From Polaromonas sp. (GTDB lineage: Bacteria > Pseudomonadota > Gammaproteobacteria > Burkholderiales > Burkholderiaceae_C): 48,936 bases of DNA. Below the pieces are notes generated by a model. That model was not told the origin of the DNA. It did not search any database and saw only the letters and a list, made by a program, of their open reading frames with translations. Position 1 is the stretch's first letter, and the number at the start of each line of letters is the position of its first letter. The stretch spans positions 1 to 48,936 of the forward strand of contig NZ_JAUXUP010000039.1 of the NCBI RefSeq assembly GCF_030680935.1, read 5' to 3'. The translations under genes and the position numbers were made by a program. Of the stretch, positions 17,303 to 24,716 are shown in pieces.

Positions 17303-17312
17303 GACATATGTC
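17303..17312. promoter_or_regulatory. Ten-base palindrome GACATATGTC in the DUF560/soxR divergent region
   Basis: A perfect palindrome GACATATGTC lies about 20 bases upstream of the possible -24 element of the DUF560 gene and about 100 bases before the soxR promoter. It could be an operator for either gene. The rest of 17223-17400 shows nothing else I can name. Confidence 0.3.
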
Positions 17313-17401
17313 GGTGACCCGCCCGGTCGCGTGGCACCGATTTGTACGGATTTGCACCTGAATGTTCGCGATGGGACAGGAGCAAGGGTAAGTCCCGGTG
17401 G

Positions 17402-17455
17402 TTGACCGGCGCGCCCGGATGTCTAATATCAGTAATTGCTTATATATAGATCTAT
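17402..17455 (+). promoter_or_regulatory. soxR promoter with overlapping palindromic operator candidate
   Basis: The -35 TTGACC (17402-17407), a 16-base spacer and -10 TAATAT (17424-17429) precede an AT-rich tract that includes the perfect palindrome ATAGATCTAT (17446-17455), around +10 to +20. AT-rich dyads over the promoter are usual ArsR-family operators, so SoxR autoregulation is likely; binding itself is inference. Confidence 0.5.
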
Positions 17456-17469
17456 CCCTCCCAAACCGA

Positions 17470-17877
17470 ATGTCCAGCACCATGAACCACATGATCCAGG
17501 GCGGAGCCGCATCAGAGCAGGGGCGGGTCTTTGAACTCGCTGCCGAGTTGTTTGCAGTGCTTGCGACGCCGATGCGCCTGCGCATTCTCAGTGCCTTGTG
17601 CGAGCGCGAAAAGTCCGTCAATGAACTGTTGCAGGAGATAGACACCACGCAACCCAACTTGTCCCAGCATCTGGCGGTTTTGTTTCGCACCGGCGTACTG
17701 GCCAAGCGCAAGGAAGGCACGCAGGTTATTTACCGAGTGCAAAGCGAAAAAGCCGTAGCCCTGTGCCGCAGCGTCTGCACCCAGATTGCGATCGAGCTCG
17801 ATGAACCAGGCGCACTGCCAGTGTCCGAGAGCCTGACACCCACCCAGATTTCCCGGGTCAACAGTTATGAGATTTAA
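17470..17877 (+). CDS. soxR: ArsR-family regulator SoxR with persulfide-sensor-like cysteines
   Basis: A 135-residue winged-helix repressor. The HTH runs SVNELLQEIDTTQPNLSQHLAVLFRTGVLAKRKEG, with the wing ending TQVIYRV. C44 (ILSALCERE) sits where BigR/SqrR/YgaV sensors keep the first reactive cysteine, and C99 and C103 lie in the last helix, where they keep the second. In those proteins the pair forms a polysulfide bridge on exposure to persulfide, which releases DNA. By this reading it represses sox genes until reduced sulfur arrives. The ATG at 17470 gives a normal length. No clear Shine-Dalgarno is seen for it or for ATG 17482, so the exact start is uncertain. It is followed by soxC 18 bases on. 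Confidence 0.85.
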   Translation: MSSTMNHMIQGGAASEQGRVFELAAELFAVLATPMRLRILSALCEREKSVNELLQEIDTTQPNLSQHLAVLFRTGVLAKRKEGTQVIYRVQSEKAVALCRSVCTQIAIELDEPGALPVSESLTPTQISRVNSYEI

Positions 17878-17895
17878 ATCTTGCCAGGACATGCC

Positions 17896-19221
17896 ATGCT
17901 GAGTCGCTTTCTGCGGCGCGCGCCCGAAAACTTCCTGAACCGCGATCAGATTCAGGCGGTCAGGTCCGGCCGCCGCGGCTTTCTCGCTGGTGCGGTGGCC
18001 GCTGCTGCCGGTGCCCTGGCCACGGATCGGGCCCGGGCTCAGGGTGACCCCGACATATTGAACCTCCCCGCGCACAGCAAGGGCTTGGGCCAGCCGGTGG
18101 CGGCGCGTGGCTACGGCGTACCCAGCGAGTGGGAGAAAAATCTGCAACGCCGCGAAAGCCCGGGACTGACCCGCGTGCCGCAGTCCAGCGTCAGTTTTGC
18201 GCCGCTGCAGGGTTTGTTCGGCATCATCACGCCCAGCGGTTTGCATTTTGAGCGTCATCACCAGGGCTGGTGGGACATCGACCCCTCCAAACACCGGCTG
18301 ATGGTCAACGGCTCTGACGACAGTCTGCTCAAACGGCCCATGGTGTTCAGCATGGACGAGCTGATGCGCCTGCCCAGTGTCAGCCGCATGCACTTTATAG
18401 AGTGCGGCGCGAACACCGGCATGGAATGGGGCAATGTGGCTGTACCCACCGTGCAATATACCCACGGCATGCTCAGTTGCAGCGAATTCACCGGGGTGCC
18501 GCTGCGTACGCTGCTGGAGCTGTGTGGTGCCGATTTCAAACGCGCGGCATTTGTGCTGGCCGAGGGCGCCGATGGTTCCGGCATGACGCGCACCATCCCG
18601 ATGAACATGGTGATGGACGGTCAAGTGCTTGTGGCTTATGGCCAGAACGGCGAAATGCTGCGCCCTGAAAACGGCTACCCCCTGCGCCTGGTGGTTCCCG
18701 GCGTGCAAGGTGTCAGCTGGGTCAAATACCTGCGTCGCATCGAAGTCGGTGACATGCCCTACGGCACCAAGGACGAAACCATTCACTATGTGGACCTGAT
18801 GCCCAATGGCCTGCACCGCCAGTACACGAGCATCCAGGAAGTCAAAAGCGTGATCACTTCGCCCAGCGGCGGGCAGGTATTGCTTGAAAAGGGCTTTCAT
18901 ACCGTCACCGGTCTGGCCTGGAGCGGGCGCGGCAAGATCCGGCGGGTGGATGTCTCCATCGATGGCGGCAGGAACTGGAAGGCCGCTCGGCTGGAGGGGC
19001 CTGTGCTTTCCAAATGTCTGACGCGTTTCAACACCGACTTTGTCTGGGACGGCAAGCTGGCGTTTTTTCAGAGCAGGGCGGTTGACGAAACTGGCCAGAT
19101 CCAGCCTACCTACGCCGAATTGCGCAAGGTGCGGGCGTCCCGCAGTATTTATCACAACAACGCGATCCAGTCCTGGGCGCTCATGGAAAACGGCGAGGTT
19201 GGCAATGTCCAGCTGGTTTAA
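17896..19221 (+). CDS. soxC: Sulfane dehydrogenase subunit SoxC (molybdoprotein)
   Basis: Periplasmic molybdenum subunit that, with SoxD, oxidises the SoxY-bound sulfane sulfur, releasing six electrons and avoiding sulfur globules. The 441-residue protein has a Tat signal (SGRRGFLAG at 24-32, cut near RARAQ), as expected for a folded cofactor protein. Its sulfite-oxidase fold carries the Moco-binding Cys170 in HFIECGANTG, and the C-terminal dimerisation domain runs from about 310. The ATG at 17896 has AGGA six bases upstream; TTG at 17881 is in frame but less likely. The soxD start lies inside its last 17 bases. Confidence 0.93.
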   Translation: MLSRFLRRAPENFLNRDQIQAVRSGRRGFLAGAVAAAAGALATDRARAQGDPDILNLPAHSKGLGQPVAARGYGVPSEWEKNLQRRESPGLTRVPQSSVSFAPLQGLFGIITPSGLHFERHHQGWWDIDPSKHRLMVNGSDDSLLKRPMVFSMDELMRLPSVSRMHFIECGANTGMEWGNVAVPTVQYTHGMLSCSEFTGVPLRTLLELCGADFKRAAFVLAEGADGSGMTRTIPMNMVMDGQVLVAYGQNGEMLRPENGYPLRLVVPGVQGVSWVKYLRRIEVGDMPYGTKDETIHYVDLMPNGLHRQYTSIQEVKSVITSPSGGQVLLEKGFHTVTGLAWSGRGKIRRVDVSIDGGRNWKAARLEGPVLSKCLTRFNTDFVWDGKLAFFQSRAVDETGQIQPTYAELRKVRASRSIYHNNAIQSWALMENGEVGNVQLV

Positions 19222-20344
19222 CCCCCGTTCGCCTGTCTGCGCAGTGCTTTTCCTGGCTAGTGCAATCAGCGCTGGCGCGGTGTATGCGCAGGAAAAAAAT
19301 CCCCAAAAATACCCTGGCATAGGCCGCACCGCCACCGTCCCGGAGGTCAAGGCGTGGGATATTGACGTGCGGCCCGATTTCAAGGGCCTGCCCAAAGGCT
19401 CAGGTTCGGTACGCCAGGGGGAGGTGCTTTGGGAGGCCCAGTGCGCCTCTTGTCACGGCAGTTTTGGCGAGTCTTCCGAAATATTCACGCCGATTGCAGG
19501 TGGCACTGTGGCCGCAGACCGCACTGCCGGCCGGGTCGCAAGCCTGCTGCCTGGCGCCAACCAGCCGCAGCGCACCACCTTGATGAAGGTGCCAACACTT
19601 TCTACCCTTTGGGACTACATCAACCGGGCCATGCCGTGGAATGCACCCAAAACGCTCAGCACCGATGAGGTGTATGCGGTCACCGCTTTCATCCTGAACC
19701 TCGGCAATATTGTTCCCGCCGATTTCTCGCTGTCAGACACGACGATCCGTGAGGTACAGCAGACACTGCCCAACCGCAACGGCATGACCACTGCGCATGC
19801 GATGTGGCCGGGCACCGGGCTGCCCGGGACCAATGCGAGGCCGGATGTACAGGGCTCTAGCTGCCAGCGCGACTGCAAACAGGAGCCCGCGCTTCAAAGC
19901 GCATTGCCCGACTACGCGCGCAATGCCCATGGACAACTCAGCGAGCAGTCGCGCCTGCTGGGTGCCACCCGTGGCGCTGACACCAGCCAGCCAGCGGCCC
20001 TGAAGTTTATGCAAAAAACGACTCCAACCCTTGCCAATATTGCGCAAGCAGCTCCTGAAAAAGTAGCAAAACCTACGTTTGGCCAAGCCGGCGCCACGGC
20101 TGCGGTCATGCCCTTGCTGCAAAAAAATGCCTGTGTTGCCTGCCATGGCATGGACAGCAAGCTGGTCGGCCCTTCGTTCAAAGCCATTGCTCAGAAATAC
20201 AAAACCCGCGCCGACGCGGTGAATTATCTCTCGGAGAAAATCAAGGGCGGCGGGCAAGGAGTGTGGGGCAACATACCGATGCCGGCGCAAGCCCTGAACA
20301 ACGCCGAAGCAGCGCAGCTGGCGCAATGGCTGGTGAATTTTTAG
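19205..20344 (+). CDS. soxD: Sulfane dehydrogenase cytochrome subunit SoxD (diheme)
   Basis: Electron-accepting partner of SoxC. The 379-residue protein has a Sec signal ending AVYAQ and two c-type haem sites: C80ASCH84 in the N-terminal domain and C310VACH314 in the C-terminal cytochrome domain. Two haems match the SoxD of Paracoccus. Between the domains, residues about 270-289 (KTTPTLANIAQAAPEKVA) are encoded by a copy of the dispersed AGCAGCT repeat. So the linker looks as if it was made by repeat insertion in frame. It overlaps soxC by 17 bases, implying translational coupling. The region 20345-20459 separates it from soxY. Confidence 0.93.
   Translation: MSSWFNPRSPVCAVLFLASAISAGAVYAQEKNPQKYPGIGRTATVPEVKAWDIDVRPDFKGLPKGSGSVRQGEVLWEAQCASCHGSFGESSEIFTPIAGGTVAADRTAGRVASLLPGANQPQRTTLMKVPTLSTLWDYINRAMPWNAPKTLSTDEVYAVTAFILNLGNIVPADFSLSDTTIREVQQTLPNRNGMTTAHAMWPGTGLPGTNARPDVQGSSCQRDCKQEPALQSALPDYARNAHGQLSEQSRLLGATRGADTSQPAALKFMQKTTPTLANIAQAAPEKVAKPTFGQAGATAAVMPLLQKNACVACHGMDSKLVGPSFKAIAQKYKTRADAVNYLSEKIKGGGQGVWGNIPMPAQALNNAEAAQLAQWLVNF
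20012..20071 (+). repeat. AGCAGCTAT-type dispersed repeat inside soxD
   Basis: The stretch AAAAAACGACTCCAACCCTTG, then GCGCAAGCAGCT and AAAAAGTAGCAAAA, aligns with the intergenic copies at 11151 and 22793 in the same order. It falls in the linker between the two haem domains, not in either domain. Confidence 0.65.
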
Positions 20345-20459
20345 GCAGGCGCAAGTTCACGAGGCTTGCCAGCCTTGGGAGAACTACCCTGTTGGTAAAT
20401 CGTTTTTTTGTGTCCAATCGTTTTTAGTTGAAGAAGTTATATCCAAAGGAGTTCAAACC
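20345..20459 (+). promoter_or_regulatory. soxD-soxY spacer with 10-base direct repeats
   Basis: This 115-base gap holds two exact copies of AATCGTTTTT (20398-20407 and 20416-20425), 18 bases apart start to start, in an AT-rich tract that ends with a strong AAAGGAG ribosome site for soxY. A weak hairpin GCAAG/CTTGC (20350-20370) comes first. It may be a second, regulated start of transcription for soxYZAXB; no convincing -35/-10 pair is visible. Confidence 0.4.
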
Positions 20460-20927
20460 ATGGAACGTCGTCATTTTCTGGCCACCGGCTCAGGCGCAAC
20501 CGCGCTGGCTCTGGCCGCTTCCGCCGGTCTGGCGCCAGCTTACGCGCAAACCGCGCCCGTCTGGAACAAGGCTGCTTTTGACAGCAAGACGCTGGCCGAG
20601 GCAGCCAAAGCGATGGGCGCCACTGGTGCACCAGTTGAAAGCAAAGACCTGATTTTGCAGGCCCCGGAGATCGCCGAAAACGGCAGCGTTGTGCGCGTCG
20701 GGGCGCAGAGCAACATTGCCGGCACGACCCAGATCGCGCTTGTTGTCGAAAAAAATCCCAATGCGCTGGCTGCGTTGTTTGACATTCCTTCAGGTACCGA
20801 CGCCAACGTGTCGACCAATCTGAAGATGGGACAGTCGTCGAACGTGTATGCGTTGGCCAAAGTTGGCGACAAGTTTTTCTACGCCATGAAGGAAGTGAAG
20901 GTCACTCTCGGCGGTTGCGGCGGTTAA
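20460..20927 (+). CDS. soxY: Sulfur carrier subunit SoxY
   Basis: Periplasmic carrier on which the sulfur substrate is covalently held during oxidation. The 155-residue protein starts with a Tat signal (ERRHFLATG, cut near AYAQ) and ends in the invariant GGCGG motif, with Cys153 as the thiol that SoxAX loads. AAAGGAG is eight bases before the ATG. The soxZ gene follows after 36 bases. SoxZ has no signal of its own and is carried out as the SoxYZ complex through Tat. Confidence 0.97.
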   Translation: MERRHFLATGSGATALALAASAGLAPAYAQTAPVWNKAAFDSKTLAEAAKAMGATGAPVESKDLILQAPEIAENGSVVRVGAQSNIAGTTQIALVVEKNPNALAALFDIPSGTDANVSTNLKMGQSSNVYALAKVGDKFFYAMKEVKVTLGGCGG

Positions 20928-20963
20928 GTCCACCCCGAAAAAAGAATCGAAAGGAAATAAATC

Positions 20964-21275
20964 ATGTCAGATCCGATGAGAATCCGGGCCCAGGCCCAAG
21001 GCGACAAAACCACCGTGCGCGTGCTGGTGAGCCATGAGATGGAAAGCGGCCAGCGCAAGGATGCTGCTGGCAAAACTGTACCCGCCTGGTTTATCCAGAA
21101 CATTGTGGCCACGCACAATGGCAAAACCGTCATGAGCGCCCAGTGGGGCCCGGCAGTGTCTAAAAACCCTTACCTGCAGTTCAGCTTCAAGGGCGCCAAA
21201 GCTGGCGACAAGCTGGCCGTCAGCTGGACCGACAACAAGGGCGAAAAACGTACCGACGAAGCTGTGGTTTCCTGA
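20964..21275 (+). CDS. soxZ: Sulfur carrier partner SoxZ
   Basis: A 103-residue immunoglobulin-like beta-sandwich that pairs with SoxY. The features MRIRAQ, VRVLVSHEMESGQRKDAAGK and PAWFIQNI are characteristic of the family, and length is normal. It has no signal peptide, consistent with export bound to SoxY. GGAA-type ribosome site (AAAGGAAATAAATC) precedes the ATG. The product contains no cysteine. Confidence 0.96.
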   Translation: MSDPMRIRAQAQGDKTTVRVLVSHEMESGQRKDAAGKTVPAWFIQNIVATHNGKTVMSAQWGPAVSKNPYLQFSFKGAKAGDKLAVSWTDNKGEKRTDEAVVS

Positions 21276-21305
21276 GGCCTTGAAGAAAATTACGAGGAAC
21301 TAGCG

Positions 21306-22106
21306 ATGAAAAAATGGAATCTTCTTGGGTTGGCGGCCTTGAGCCTGTTGCCGTTGGCAGCGGTAGCGCAAAAAACCACGGCGGAGGGTATCGCGGAATA
21401 CCGCGCCATGCTGGCCGATGGCAATCCGGCAGAGCTGTTTGAGGCCAGAGGCGAAGCCCTGTGGAAGCAGCCCAGAGGACCCAAAAACACCAGCCTGACT
21501 CAATGCAACCTGGGCAAGGGGCCAGGGGTGACCAAAGGCGCTTTTGTTGAGTTGCCCCGTTATTTTGCCGATACCGGCCGGGTGCAGGATCTGGAATCCC
21601 GCCTGCTGACCTGCATGGAAACCCTGCAGGGTTTCAATGCCGAGGCCATTGCCAAAACCCCCTTTGGCAGGGACGAGCAGAAAACCATGGAGTCGCTGGT
21701 GGCCTTCATCTCGGGCGAATCGCGCGGCATGAAGTTCAACCTGCCACAGGCGCATACTCAGGAAAAACTCATGTATGCAGTGGGCAAACAGGTGTTTTAC
21801 CAGCGCGCAGGTCCATACGATTTTTCCTGCGCATCCTGCCATGGTGAAGACAACAAGCGCGTGCGCCTGCAAGATCTTCCCAACCTCACTAAAAACCCGG
21901 GGGCCGGCGACGGCTTCGGTGCCTGGCCGGCCTACCGCGTCTCCAGTGGGGACCTGTGGGGCATGCAGCGCCGCCTGAACGACTGCTACCGCCAGCAGCG
22001 TTTTCCGTTTCCCGGTTATGCGTCCGACGCCACCATCGCGCTCGGTGTTTTCATGGGCGTGAACGGCAAGGGGGGCATGTCCACGGCTCCCGCACTCAAG
22101 CGTTGA
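21306..22106 (+). CDS. soxA: Thiosulfate-loading cytochrome SoxA (monohaem form)
   Basis: Catalytic subunit of SoxAX, which joins thiosulfate to SoxY Cys in an oxidative reaction. The 266-residue protein has a Sec signal ending AVAQ. Only one CXXCH is present (C175ASCH179). In the N-terminal domain, where diheme SoxA proteins carry a second haem, two lone cysteines (C67 and C103) remain and probably form a disulfide. C227 in RRLNDCYRQQRFP is the active-site cysteine that becomes the persulfide haem ligand. AGGA precedes the ATG. It is followed by soxX after 16 bases. Confidence 0.96.
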   Translation: MKKWNLLGLAALSLLPLAAVAQKTTAEGIAEYRAMLADGNPAELFEARGEALWKQPRGPKNTSLTQCNLGKGPGVTKGAFVELPRYFADTGRVQDLESRLLTCMETLQGFNAEAIAKTPFGRDEQKTMESLVAFISGESRGMKFNLPQAHTQEKLMYAVGKQVFYQRAGPYDFSCASCHGEDNKRVRLQDLPNLTKNPGAGDGFGAWPAYRVSSGDLWGMQRRLNDCYRQQRFPFPGYASDATIALGVFMGVNGKGGMSTAPALKR

Positions 22107-22122
22107 CCAGAACACAGGAAAC

Positions 22123-22770
22123 ATGATGAAAAAAACCTATAAACAAGCCGGCTTTCTGGCCATGACCCTGTTGCTGGCCAGTTGCGCCACCGGCCCGTCG
22201 CCGCAAGATGTGGCTGAAGCCACGCAAAGAGTGCTGAAATCATCCTTCCGCGATCAGGGCATCGCCAAAACCGCCTGGCTGGAGCAGGACGCATCCAACA
22301 AGGCCTGCTCCGAGTCACAGGGAGCTGCACTGGACGACAAACTCGCGAAGTCCATCGAAGAAGCCAATCTCAAGACCGTGAAAATGCCCACCAGCGGCAA
22401 GTTCATCGGTGACTGGAAAGAGGGCGAAAAAATTGCCCAGAACGGCAGGGGCATGACCTGGACCGATGCCGCCGGCTCCGCCAACGGTGGCAGCTGCTAC
22501 AACTGTCACCAGATCAGCAAGGAAGAACTGTCTTTTGGCTCCATTGGGCCCAGCCTCTACCACTACGGCAAGTTGCGCGGCGTGGCCGACCCGGCCGCTG
22601 CAGGCAGCAAACCAATTGTGGATTACACCTGGGGCAAGTTGTGGAATTCCAAAGCCTACAACGCCTGTTCCGGCATGCCGCGTTTTGGTCACGCGGGCAT
22701 TCTCACTGAGACCCAGTTGCAGCATGTGATGGCGCTGTTGCTCGATCCCCAGTCGCCTGTCAATAAATAA
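22123..22770 (+). CDS. soxX: SoxX cytochrome c, predicted lipoprotein
   Basis: Haem partner of SoxA. The 215-residue protein has one haem motif C125YNCH129 and a probable axial Met185 in CSGMPRFGH. The N-terminus MMKKTYKQAGFLAMTLLLASC is a lipoprotein signal with lipobox LASC, so Cys21 would be acylated and SoxAX tethered to a membrane; well-studied SoxX proteins are soluble. Residues 25-100 form an Ala/Lys/Glu-rich extra segment before the cytochrome domain, making it longer than minimal SoxX. CAGGAAAC lies just before the first ATG; the second ATG is equally possible. Confidence 0.92.
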   Translation: MMKKTYKQAGFLAMTLLLASCATGPSPQDVAEATQRVLKSSFRDQGIAKTAWLEQDASNKACSESQGAALDDKLAKSIEEANLKTVKMPTSGKFIGDWKEGEKIAQNGRGMTWTDAAGSANGGSCYNCHQISKEELSFGSIGPSLYHYGKLRGVADPAAAGSKPIVDYTWGKLWNSKAYNACSGMPRFGHAGILTETQLQHVMALLLDPQSPVNK

Positions 22771-22792
22771 CTTGATGGTCATTTCTGCCTGC

Positions 22793-22836
22793 GGCCCCTA
22801 CCCGACGGGCGCAAGCAGCTATAAAAATAGTAGCAA
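22793..22836 (+). repeat. AGCAGCTAT-type dispersed repeat, intergenic copy (soxX/soxB)
   Basis: GGCCCCTACCCGACGGGC, then GCAAGCAGCTATAAAAA and TAGTAGCAAA. It matches the copies at 11151 and inside soxD and lies within the sox transcript, 23 bases after the soxX stop. It could be a processing or stability signal separating soxB from the upstream genes. Confidence 0.75.
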
Positions 22837-22847
22837 ATTCAAAACAT

Positions 22848-22863
22848 GCCCGCTTTTGCGGGC
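22848..22863 (+). other. Hairpin in the soxB leader
   Basis: GCCCGC (22848-22853), loop TTTT, GCGGGC (22858-22863). A perfect six-pair GC stem directly before the AGGA ribosome site at 22864-22867 of soxB. It has no T tract, so it is more likely to affect translation or RNA decay than termination. Confidence 0.6.
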
Positions 22864-22878
22864 AGGATGAACAACGCC

Positions 22879-24594
22879 ATGAATCTGTCTCGACGAGAGT
22901 TTTCCAGTGTGCTGGCCGCAGCGCTGGCTGCGGGTTTTCCGCTACACCGTGACGCCAGTGCCCAGCAGGCTGCAGGCTTGTACAACGTGCCGCGTACCGG
23001 CAACGTGCATCTGCTGCACATGACCGATTGCCATGCGCAGTTGATGCCCACCTATTTCCGTGAGCCATCCGTCAACCTGGGCGTGGGCAGCATGCAGGGC
23101 CGTCTGCCGCATCTGGTGGGCAAGAACCTGCTCAAGGCCGCGCACCTAAAAGCCGGCAGCCCAGAGGCCTACGCCTTCACCTTTCTGGACTTCGAACGCG
23201 CCGCGCGGCAGTACGGCAAGGTGGGTGGTTTTGCCCATCTGGCCACGCTGGTCAAGCAGCTCAAGGCCGGACGGCCGGGTGCGCTGTTGCTGGATGGCGG
23301 CGACACCTGGCAGGGCAGCGCCACGGCCCTGTGGACGCAGGGCCAGGACATGGTGGATGCGGCCAAGCTGCTGGGCGTCGATGTGATGACCGGACACTGG
23401 GACTTCACCTATGGCGAAGAACGCATCAAGACGATTGTTGAAAAAGACTTTGCCGGCAAGGTCGATTTTGTGGCGCAAAACGTCAAGACCAGCGACTTTG
23501 GCGACCCGGTTTTCAAGCCTTTTGTCATCAAGGAGATGAACGGTGTGGCCGTCGCCATCATCGGCCAGGCCTTTCCCTACACGCCGATTGCCAACCCCGC
23601 CTGGCTCACGCCGAACTGGACCTTTGGCATCCGTGAAAACGAGATGCAGGAGACCGTCAACGAAGCGCGTGCCAAAGGCGCGCAGGCGGTGGTGCTGCTC
23701 AGCCACAACGGCATGGACGTCGACCTGAAGATGGCATCACGCATCAGCGGCATCGACGCCATTCTGGGCGGCCACACACACGACGGCGTGCCGGTACCGG
23801 TGATCGTCAAAAACCCGGGCGGCCAGACCATCGTTACCAACGCGGGCAGCAATGGCAAGTTTTTGGGCGTGCTGGATCTGGATGTCAAAGACAAAAAGGT
23901 GGTGGGCTTCAAGTACCGCCTGCTGCCGGTGTTTTCGAAGCTGCTGCCCGCTGACCCCGCCATGACCGCCTTGATTGCCGGGCTCCGCGCTCCGTATGAG
24001 GCTAAATTGGGAGAAAAACTCGCCGTAACCGAAGGTACTTTGTACCGCAGGGGAAACTTCAACGGCACGTTTGACCAGCTCATTCTTGACGCCATGATGG
24101 ACGTCCGGGGCGCGGAAATCGCCTTTTCGCCCGGTTTTCGCTGGGGCACATCGCTCCTGCCGGGCCAGACCATCACGCGCGAACACCTGATGGACCAGAC
24201 CGCCATCACCTACCCCTGGACCACGCTGACCAACATGCGTGGCGACATGATCAAGACCATCCTCGAAGATGTCGGCGACAACCTTTTCAACCCAGACCCC
24301 TATTACCAGCAGGGCGGTGACATGGTGCGCGTCGGCGGGCTGAGCTACCGCTGCGAGCCGGGTGCCAGGATGGGCTCACGCATCCTGGACATGCGCTTGA
24401 AGGGCAAGCGCATTGAGGCGGACAAAACCTACAAGGTGGCCGGCTGGGCGCCTGTGCAGGAGGCCAGCAAAAACGCCGGCCCCCCGGTCTGGGAAGTGGT
24501 CGAAACTTACCTGGCTGCCAATAAGGTGCTCAAGCCGCGCCGCCTCAATCTGCCGGGCCTGATTGGCACCGCCGGCAACCCCGGCGTAGCCTGA
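22879..24594 (+). CDS. soxB: Thiosulfohydrolase SoxB
   Basis: Dimanganese periplasmic hydrolase that removes sulfate from SoxY-bound sulfur. The 571-residue protein has a Tat signal (LSRREFSS, cut near DASAQ). The metallophosphoesterase core reads HLLHMTDCHAQ, LLDGGDTWQGSA, GHWDFTYG, LSHNGMD and LGGHTHDG in order, supplying the metal ligands. The 5'-nucleotidase-type C-terminal domain carries the substrate pocket (FNGTFDQLILDAMMDVRG; FSPGFRWG). ATG 22879 is chosen because it starts the Tat n-region and has AGGA upstream. ATGs at 22846 and 22867 are in frame, but the first lies before the hairpin and the second sits directly on the ribosome site. Last sox gene before a terminator. Confidence 0.95.
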   Translation: MNLSRREFSSVLAAALAAGFPLHRDASAQQAAGLYNVPRTGNVHLLHMTDCHAQLMPTYFREPSVNLGVGSMQGRLPHLVGKNLLKAAHLKAGSPEAYAFTFLDFERAARQYGKVGGFAHLATLVKQLKAGRPGALLLDGGDTWQGSATALWTQGQDMVDAAKLLGVDVMTGHWDFTYGEERIKTIVEKDFAGKVDFVAQNVKTSDFGDPVFKPFVIKEMNGVAVAIIGQAFPYTPIANPAWLTPNWTFGIRENEMQETVNEARAKGAQAVVLLSHNGMDVDLKMASRISGIDAILGGHTHDGVPVPVIVKNPGGQTIVTNAGSNGKFLGVLDLDVKDKKVVGFKYRLLPVFSKLLPADPAMTALIAGLRAPYEAKLGEKLAVTEGTLYRRGNFNGTFDQLILDAMMDVRGAEIAFSPGFRWGTSLLPGQTITREHLMDQTAITYPWTTLTNMRGDMIKTILEDVGDNLFNPDPYYQQGGDMVRVGGLSYRCEPGARMGSRILDMRLKGKRIEADKTYKVAGWAPVQEASKNAGPPVWEVVETYLAANKVLKPRRLNLPGLIGTAGNPGVA

Positions 24595-24598
24595 GTCC

Positions 24599-24621
24599 TT
24601 TGGCCTGAAATACAGGCCAAA
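24599..24621 (+). other. Hairpin after soxB stop
   Basis: TTTGGCCTG, loop AAATA, CAGGCCAAA: nine perfect pairs starting four bases after the soxB stop. It has only a short A-rich tail, so it probably protects the transcript 3' end or supports the stronger terminator that follows. Confidence 0.65.
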
Positions 24622-24637
24622 TAGTGACCGCATGATG

Positions 24638-24673
24638 ACAAAACCGGGTGCCGGCAAGGCGCCCGGTTTTTCT
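24638..24673 (+). terminator. Rho-independent terminator of the sox genes
   Basis: AAAACCGGG pairs with CCCGGTTTT across a short GC-rich loop (itself partly paired, TGCC/GGCG), followed by T residues. It lies between soxB and the sucA leader. Confidence 0.85.
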
Positions 24674-24716
24674 CGTTTGTGCATTCGGTGGCACAATCAA
24701 GCTTGTTTCTGAAGGC

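Noticed and set aside
17512..19395. A 627-codon open frame on the minus strand across soxR and soxC
   Set aside because: It is antisense to two well-supported genes, has no signal, domain or motif, and is rich in His, Gln and Arg as expected when GC-rich codons are read backwards.
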